From Telmatactis stephensoni (lineage: Eukaryota; Cnidaria; Anthozoa; Actiniaria; Isophelliidae), in assembly GCA_029948255.1 (NCBI GenBank), contig JALIZF010001434.1, forward strand, positions 248,001 to 312,000: 64,000 bases of DNA, given 5' to 3'. The notes under the pieces were generated by a model, which saw only the letters and a program-made list of their open reading frames with translations, had not been told where the DNA came from and ran no database searches. The position numbers were made by a program, and so were the translations under genes. Shown piece by piece: positions 58,216 to 64,000 of the stretch (positions are counted from its first letter, which is position 1; each line of letters begins with the position of its first letter).

Positions 58216-58458
58216 GTGGTTACAATCCACTTAATGACCAGCAGGCAAGACTTAGCAGGGGGTTACAATCCCCCATGTCAAACCTGTTGCTAGGCCATAG
58301 TGGGGTTACAATGCCCACGAGGCAAAGAGAGGTTACGATCCTCTCAACAAGCAGGTGAGACTCTTCCGGTGGGGTTACAATCCCCCAGAGGAGAAGGAGT
58401 AGAAACCGCCACATAGTTCCCATGGTGGCAGGTGTGCACAAGGGGTTACAATCCCCTT
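58216..58458. repeat. array of six hairpins sharing a TTACAAT loop
   Basis: Hairpins at 58216-58230, 58258-58274, 58300-58318, 58327-58345, 58371-58385 and 58440-58458. Loop is TTACAAT in five and TTACGAT in one. Stems differ but stay self-complementary: GTGG/CCAC, GGGGG/CCCCC, GTGGG/CCCAC, GAGAGG/CCTCTC, GGGG/CCCC, AAGGGG/CCCCTT. Spacers of 9-55 bp are not constant, though GGCAA and CAGG(T)GAGACT-like pieces recur. It lies about 170 bp upstream of the VMO-I-like start codon. An 83-residue minus frame across it is not credible as a protein. Confidence 0.85.
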
Positions 58459-58574
58459 CCTGGCAAACCATGTGAGTCTATGGGGCAAAAGTGACCTTTG
58501 TAAGAGCACTTCATCCCTACCGTAACTTTATTAACAGATCTTCAGAAATTTTAATTGTTTACTGATCATGTTCG

Positions 58575-58735
58575 TTTAAGTTAGGCCTAGTTAAAAACGT
58601 CGCATCTCACATGTGTCGAATGCAATCAGTGCAAATGAGATGGTAATGAGTAGAAACAAAAGATTTGACTAATTTGCATTGAATTCAGCACATGTGAGAT
58701 TCGACGTTTGAACTAGGCCTTAGCTAAATTCATAA
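58575..58735. mobile_element. foldback MITE, TTAGGCCTAGTT family
   Basis: Arms contain TAGGCCTAGTTAAAAACGTC and CATCTCACATGTG, mirrored on the right by ACATGTGAGATTCGACGTTT and AACTAGGCCTTA. About 160 bp. Confidence 0.78.
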
Positions 58736-58739
58736 TTCA

Positions 58740-60950
58740 CAGATTATGATCGTCCACACGCGTGTATTGGCAGGAAGTGCGAACAGTAATGCACGGCGAT
58801 CCTTAATTATGTGCAACTGTAACTAATAGGAAACTATATGATATATTTAGAGTGTTCTCTTTTGATATAAAACTTGTATGATTCACGTTTCGTAAGCTAC
58901 ATGTAACATGCACCCGTCTAGCATAACAATTTTCAATTACAAAGCCTACCAAACTGGCGAATCCATCAACACATGGCAGTTTAGGTAAAGGGTAGGGTGG
59001 GAGGGAATTTGTGATCAACACGCTAAACGAGCTAGCAAAAGTGAAGCATGCCATATGCTAAAACACGCGAGCTCATCACAAAATGATTGACATGCTTAGG
59101 ATACAATGATCCCATTGGAGGAATATTGAAGCAATTAACCAATATGTAAACAAACATAAGATTATAATCCAGCATTAAAAGGAGGCTTTGTCTTTGCTAA
59201 CCAACCCAACATATCCTGTTTATCCCTGCATGAGTGAACACATTATAAGCTAGAACTAGCCATTTCTAATAGAAAGTGAAGTGCTGCGAGCAGAAAACAG
59301 CTGTTGTGTAACCACGTTAGCAGAACTGTTCCCCTATAAAAACTCACGAAAGTACACCGCTTTCTCTGATATATGAAATGTTTCTTGTCTATCTCTTGTG
59401 CGTACGTTGTTACCCTGCGAGCAGAGTCCCCCTTTACCTTCGTTCGCTCGATTAGAAGGTAAAGGGGGACTCTGCTCGCAGGGTAGTGCGTTGTGTGACG
59501 AACACTGCTAGTTGACCTTCAATGTTGAATTACAAAACATAATTCTCCAGGATCAGTGTCGGACACACACAGTTCAAAATATTTAGCACTTTGAGTAAAA
59601 GCAATTTTTCAAACAATCACAAACGGCTAGCGTTGGCAATGATTATGAAACTAACTGATTTTAAAAAGCAAGTTGTACGTTGCATCACGGTCAAAGATAC
59701 CGCATATATTGTCTACTGTATTTGACGCTTTAGATTAAACGAATGATAAATACAATTCCATCACATACAAAGTATAAAATTTTCTTTCGTGGGGTAACCA
59801 AATATATTGCAGAGATTCTCAGCGCGACCTCACTTCATACTTATTTTCTTGACTTGAATTGATTCGGCCCGTAGACGAGCCTCGATTCGAACAGTAATAC
59901 GCAAAATGACCCGTAACAGAACATTGCCCTCTCGAAAAAATATCACTTAGCATTTTGTGATTTTCATTTATACTTCGAGAAACATAAAACCTCTCGAATG
60001 GAATCGCACAGGAATCCCAATTCATCCCCGTGACGTCAAGGTTCGCCATGAACATACCACCGTACATAAAAATCGAGTTCGTGGATCAATATTAAGGTGA
60101 CGTCATAAATCGCACAGGAATCCCACACCAAGAATAGTGTTGCTGCTCGCTTCGCTCCCAGCAATAATCTTTGAGCTCCTTTGTTATGTGCTAACCACAA
60201 GTGACTTCAACAATAGGAATTACAAGATAATTATTAAACTAAGTAGACTCCTGGTTATCGCATTAACTTCAATTTATAGTTCCTATAAATTGGGCTTACA
60301 AAAACGATATCTATATTTAGTACTGCTATCTACTCGGCTGAAGAACGCGATCAATAGAAGCATATTAAATGCAAAGCTTTCACCAACGGAGTTTGGGATT
60401 AGTTTCATTATTTTAGGATTTTTTAAAACTATTTTCAAAATTGCCCCTGCGTTTTACTGGCACATCAAGAGTAACGTAAACCTAAAAACAATATTGGGAA
60501 TTCTATTTTTTATCTAATTAATACCCCGTAAAACTGAAAAGAATCTCAGCTAGAAAACAAATGAGAAGCCCCTGTTTGCTTTTTTCTATGTGCAATGCTG
60601 AAACCTGCCTAAAGAAGATACATCTGATTTAAGAGAGGATTTTTTCAAGTTCGAGCAGTGAACGATAAACCTCCTGAGTTGCCAAATACCTGTTGTACAA
60701 AACTAAAATCATTTCCGTCAGAAAGTTTAATTTGTTTGTAAGTAGTTTTGGTCGATGAAAGCTGAATCAAAGTGTTTACTTAATCCAAAGCCAAAATTTG
60801 GATCGCATTTGCTATATGTTTTCTTTATATTCAGCTTGAAAAAGCTTAATCCCAACACATGCAACTTCAAGGCAATCCCTTTAAACAGTTGTTTTATCAT
60901 GGTACAGCTACATAAGCATGATATGGGCACAAGGGTGTTATCGATATTAA
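58740..60950. other. intergenic, no gene recognised
   Basis: Apart from the 75-bp hairpin at 59411 I see no family match. Two frames are noted but not called: 59819-60067 (minus, 82 aa) and 60137-60517 (plus, 126 aa, hydrophobic and AT-rich). Confidence 0.4.
59411..59485. repeat. 31-bp perfect-arm snap-back hairpin
   Basis: Left arm TACCCTGCGAGCAGAGTCCC.. and its exact complement are separated by the 13-nt loop GTTCGCTCGATTA. It resembles the snap-back at 5042 in size and GCGAG content. Confidence 0.88.
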
Positions 60951-60952
60951 AC

Positions 60953-61066
60953 GGGGCCCAGTTGTTCGAAGGGCGATTAACGCTAATCCTGGGTTAAAGT
61001 TAATGGGTTTTTTTTAAATCTAATCCTGGGTTAACGCTAATCGTCTTTCGAACAACCGGGCCCGGA
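60953..61066. mobile_element. foldback MITE inserted in retroelement protease region
   Basis: Arms GGGGCCCAGTTGTTCGAAGG and its inverse ending CAACCGGGCCC, each with GCTAATCCTGGGTTAA inside. It lies directly downstream of the protease-like frame on the minus strand and ends that frame. Confidence 0.8.
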
Positions 61067-64000
61067 ACTTCAGTCCGTCCTAGCACAGCAATTTGCTGGC
61101 CGCTAACCGACTTGAGAGCATTAGCCTCTGCCAATCGTAGGGGTATTCTGGATAATTCAGCCAATGAATGATCAACGTCGGCATGAATGCAACTCACCGA
61201 GGCACCAGTGTCCGCCACTAAAAAGGTAAAGGACTGTGTACCTATTGTTCCTGTTATGGACTGCAGGTTGGATGTAGAATTAGAAAAATTAATAGCACTA
61301 ATAGGCTGCTGGCTGCAGGTAATTTGCGTATCATTTCGTGAACCCTGTGGGGTTGATGGTACACTAACAGGTGGGCCTTGGGTGTCCACCGAAGCTTTGA
61401 TAAATGCTGGACGTCCCATGGATGAGTACTGCGCACTTGCTGGTAGGGACGTACGTGCGCCTGGTATATATCAATGCTTGGCTGGCACACAGTAGGATAG
61501 TATTGCCTACATGGTTTATCGTCTTCAGGTTCTTGCATGATTCACAGTGAATGAGTGATACGCACGTGGTGTATCATCTTTGGGTTCTTGACTCACAATG
61601 GATGAGTGATGCGCACATGGTGTATCATCTTAAAGTAACGGACGCACGATAGGTGGGTACTGCGCACCTGTTGTATTATCATTGAGTGACTGGCACACAC
61701 TGGCTTGGTGGTGCGCACCATCGGCAACATCAATGGGTAATTGGCACACACTGGCTGGGCACTGCGCACTTTCGGTATTATTAACAGCAAGTGACTGACA
61801 CACAGTGGATTGGCACTGCGCACCTCGAGTAGGTTGCATGTCTTGTCTGTGATCTGTGCAAGGCGCATCAACAAAGCGGATATTTTTGGACGCTCGAAAT
61901 TCTTGTTTCTGGCAGTTTGCATCGACTGTGCTTTTACGTACTGTGAATGGGCTCGCGGAATTAATCTTCCTCAAAACTTCTTCTTCCTTCGCTTTTTGTG
62001 AAGAAAGGCGTAACATTTGGATGCTTCTTGATTGCTTTTCATGGTGTATTAGACTTAACGGCAATGTTTGCTGCGTTAAATCTCTGTTAAATTGAGTTTT
62101 AGTGTCTAGGAGTCCTCCCTTATTTCTTGGAACAAACGCGCTTACTGCGCAAAACATTGGTAAGGCATATTCTTTGCCATTAAAAATTTTCATATTTGAA
62201 TAAAGTTTCCTTGTATTAAATAACAACGCTTAAATAATGTTCCAAGGAGAATAGTTCCTCATAAAAGTACAACACGGTGGGAAAACACAAAATGCATTTT
62301 TGTTGTCCCTTATTGTCAACTTATTGGGTTTCTTGAAGCAGAGATCCGCCTTTTTTTCTTTTCATAAAGCGCTTATCGGGGCTGTTTTGTAACATATTTT
62401 CCTTTATCTTCTGGTAGCTTTCAGACGGAAAGTTTTCTTGAATTAATGAGTCGCTGGTTTTCACAGTACTTGACGCGGTGTCACTCGTATTTGTTTTAGC
62501 ACTTATGCACGAGATTAGTGCACTTACACTATTTGCACAGCATTTGTCGCTTTGCGATATACTTGTCGTTTGGTTTGTGCATAATATTTGTATACGAAGT
62601 TTAGGAGAAAAATCATCTTAGAGGACTCGTGTTCCGAAGTTGCCATATTATCCTCTTTGTCTGTGTTCGGATTGCCAGGGAAGTTTACTTGTATGGCGGG
62701 GAATATTTTGTCACTGGAATCATTCATAAAAGGTAAGAAATAACTTTCATCCACACAGGAAATTTCAAATGGAATGTCATCCGGGATAGTGCATTCCGTT
62801 TTAACCTTACTAGAAAAAGAATTAGCGGTTTTAGGCTGTAAAGAGGTATGGCTAGGAGAATCGACTTCTTGAACTGTTAAATTAATCGCTTCCGATGAAC
62901 AAGATTGTGTATCAAGGGAAGGTATCGAGTACATTGAAAAATCTGTATATGTGTTTAAGACATTTCGGCCGCTATCTTCTACTACCTCAGTCTCTATAGA
63001 TGGTTTGTGGTAATTGAGGGGTGCCATTCCGTTTTCGACGCTTTTACGGTCAACGTAGGCACCCTTAGTTTGTGAAGAAGAATCTAATTTAGGCTGCTGG
63101 CTACAAGTTGGTTGTAATATTGTAACGGTTTCGGCTTTGCTTATTTGGTCGCTAACATCTAACTGAATTGGCTATGCACTAGTATCTACTTAGCATTTAA
63201 GCTTTGCTTTAATAGGTTTCAAGTGGCTGCTTGTTTCTAATTGATTATGTAAAACACCTGTTGGTACTTGAGTAACTCTATCCACAAAAATATCATGAGT
63301 TGATAATTGAGCGTCATCTTGTACTTGACATGTTTGCTTTTGCTGACGACTATTAGGAAAATTAAGTGATTTCCAGTAAAAGGCCCAAAATTTCAAGAAG
63401 GAGCACAAGATATTGGATCTTTCTAATAGAGATGAGCTTAGAAAAACGTCCATGTAGTTATGGAGGGGAAAAAAAAGCTGTTCCCGTTCCGCCAGTTAAA
63501 TTAAAGGCGATTTTGAGAGCGGGCGGCGAAGGTAGGGGGTTAGGTTGGCGAAAATTGCGTGGGATTCGCGGATCGTTTCTTTGGGCATAGCAGTTTTAAT
63601 TCTGGCAAAATGACCTACTCGGCCACATCGTGAACAAACAACTTGACCCGTCGTGGTGCGAACTTAACGCCACGACCGAAGTCACCACGCGAGTTGAATA
63701 AGTTCTGACGCGGAGACTGCATGGCCCTGTAAATTGCGCAGTTCTTGCCGTATTATTCGTCTAATGTCGCGTTCATTCCTTTGCTCTCCCGCAGCCCCGG
63801 TTTGTTCTTCGTAGGCTGCTACGGATTTCTTTTGCCGTCTAGTGTATTCTTCAGCTGATTGATACTGTGTATTAACGAGCTTGCCGTTTCTACGTTTAAC
63901 GAATTTGACGGAGGCTCCGCAACCGATTTTTTAATTTCGGCAGGGTTTCTGCTTATTCTAGAGATTTTGGCTGTTGTAACACAACATGTGCGCGTAAATG
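61067..64000 (-). mobile_element. decayed LTR-retrotransposon gag-protease region (partial, runs off window)
   Basis: Minus strand, in order: gag-like charged helix near 63700-63850 (RRQKKSVAAYEEQTG); a zinc-knuckle-like CSRCGRVGHFAR near 63610-63640 lacking its last Cys; long Ser/Thr-rich frames 62524-63027 and 61630-62226; a 57-bp coding repeat; and a retropepsin-type motif FTFLVADTGASVSCI at about 61190-61240. Frames are broken by frameshifts and stops (for example between 63680 and 63700, and after 61630). No reverse transcriptase or integrase follows; the MITE at 60953 interrupts. Ty3/gypsy-like affinity is a guess from order and motifs. Confidence 0.6.
61440..61840 (-). repeat. 57-bp tandem repeat within retroelement polyprotein
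   Basis: About six or seven units. In the minus frame, successive 19-residue units read SAQCPASVCQLPIDVADG-like, with QxxVCQSL at the centre. The later units carry stop codons, so the array has outlived the reading frame. Confidence 0.75.

Noticed and set aside
58216..58458. Possible CRISPR array
   Set aside because: Repeats are only 7-11 bp of constant sequence with changing stems and irregular spacing, no cas genes, and the DNA is clearly animal.
58220..58471. 83-residue minus frame with repeated GDCNP/GIVTP
   Set aside because: The amino-acid repeats arise from the shared hairpin loop sequence and shift frame between hairpins.
59819..60067. 82-residue minus frame
   Set aside because: Contains several Cys and looks less random than most, but I cannot match it to a family or find neighbouring exons.
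60137..60517. 126-residue hydrophobic protein on the plus strand
   Set aside because: AT-rich, no recognised family, no splice or promoter support; could be a chance frame.

Overview
The window is animal nuclear DNA. Its genes are split by GT-AG introns, and intergenic DNA and introns are packed with short inverted-repeat transposons (MITEs), tRNA-derived SINEs, LINE ends and microsatellites. A tandem pair of secreted fibrinogen-like genes, a VMO-I-like gene, a single undivided MadBub gene and the style of foldback repeats point to an anthozoan cnidarian, probably a stony coral. That placement is inference; no marker gene for species is present.

Layout. 1.6-2.7 kb (-): intronless Golgi carbohydrate sulfotransferase. 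5.2-19.2 kb (-): a 20-exon MADBUB/BUBR1-type spindle checkpoint gene, about 1385 residues. It carries two KEN boxes, a TPR, a GLEBS motif, ABBA-like motifs, a B56-binding LxxIxE motif and a BUB1-like kinase domain with all catalytic motifs. 19.4-39.9 kb (+): a 15-exon hnRNP L-like RNA-binding protein with four RRMs. These two genes are head to head, 237 bp apart, and probably share a promoter.

The second hnRNP L intron (19.8-29.3 kb) holds a nest of transposons. A Mutator-like element of about 4.65 kb with FLYWCH and MULE transposase domains (20165-24816) has TIRs built from repeated TTCGCTACCA units and an 8-bp target duplication. It sits inside a second element (about 20009-28953) that has its own terminal repeats and encodes an unrecognised 1041-residue C2H2 zinc-finger protein.

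41.7-50.5 kb (-): a tandem segmental duplication with two fibrinogen-like secreted protein genes. The first is intact (291 residues); the second has a frameshift in exon 2. 54.7-58.0 kb (-): a VMO-I-like secreted protein with one repeat per exon. 58.2-58.5 kb: six hairpins that share a TTACAAT loop but have different, self-complementary stems. 60.9-64.0 kb (-): a decayed LTR-retrotransposon gag-protease region with an internal 57-bp coding repeat, cut by a foldback element.

Exon boundaries were read by eye from splice signals, reading-frame continuity and protein family conservation, and may be off by a base or two.
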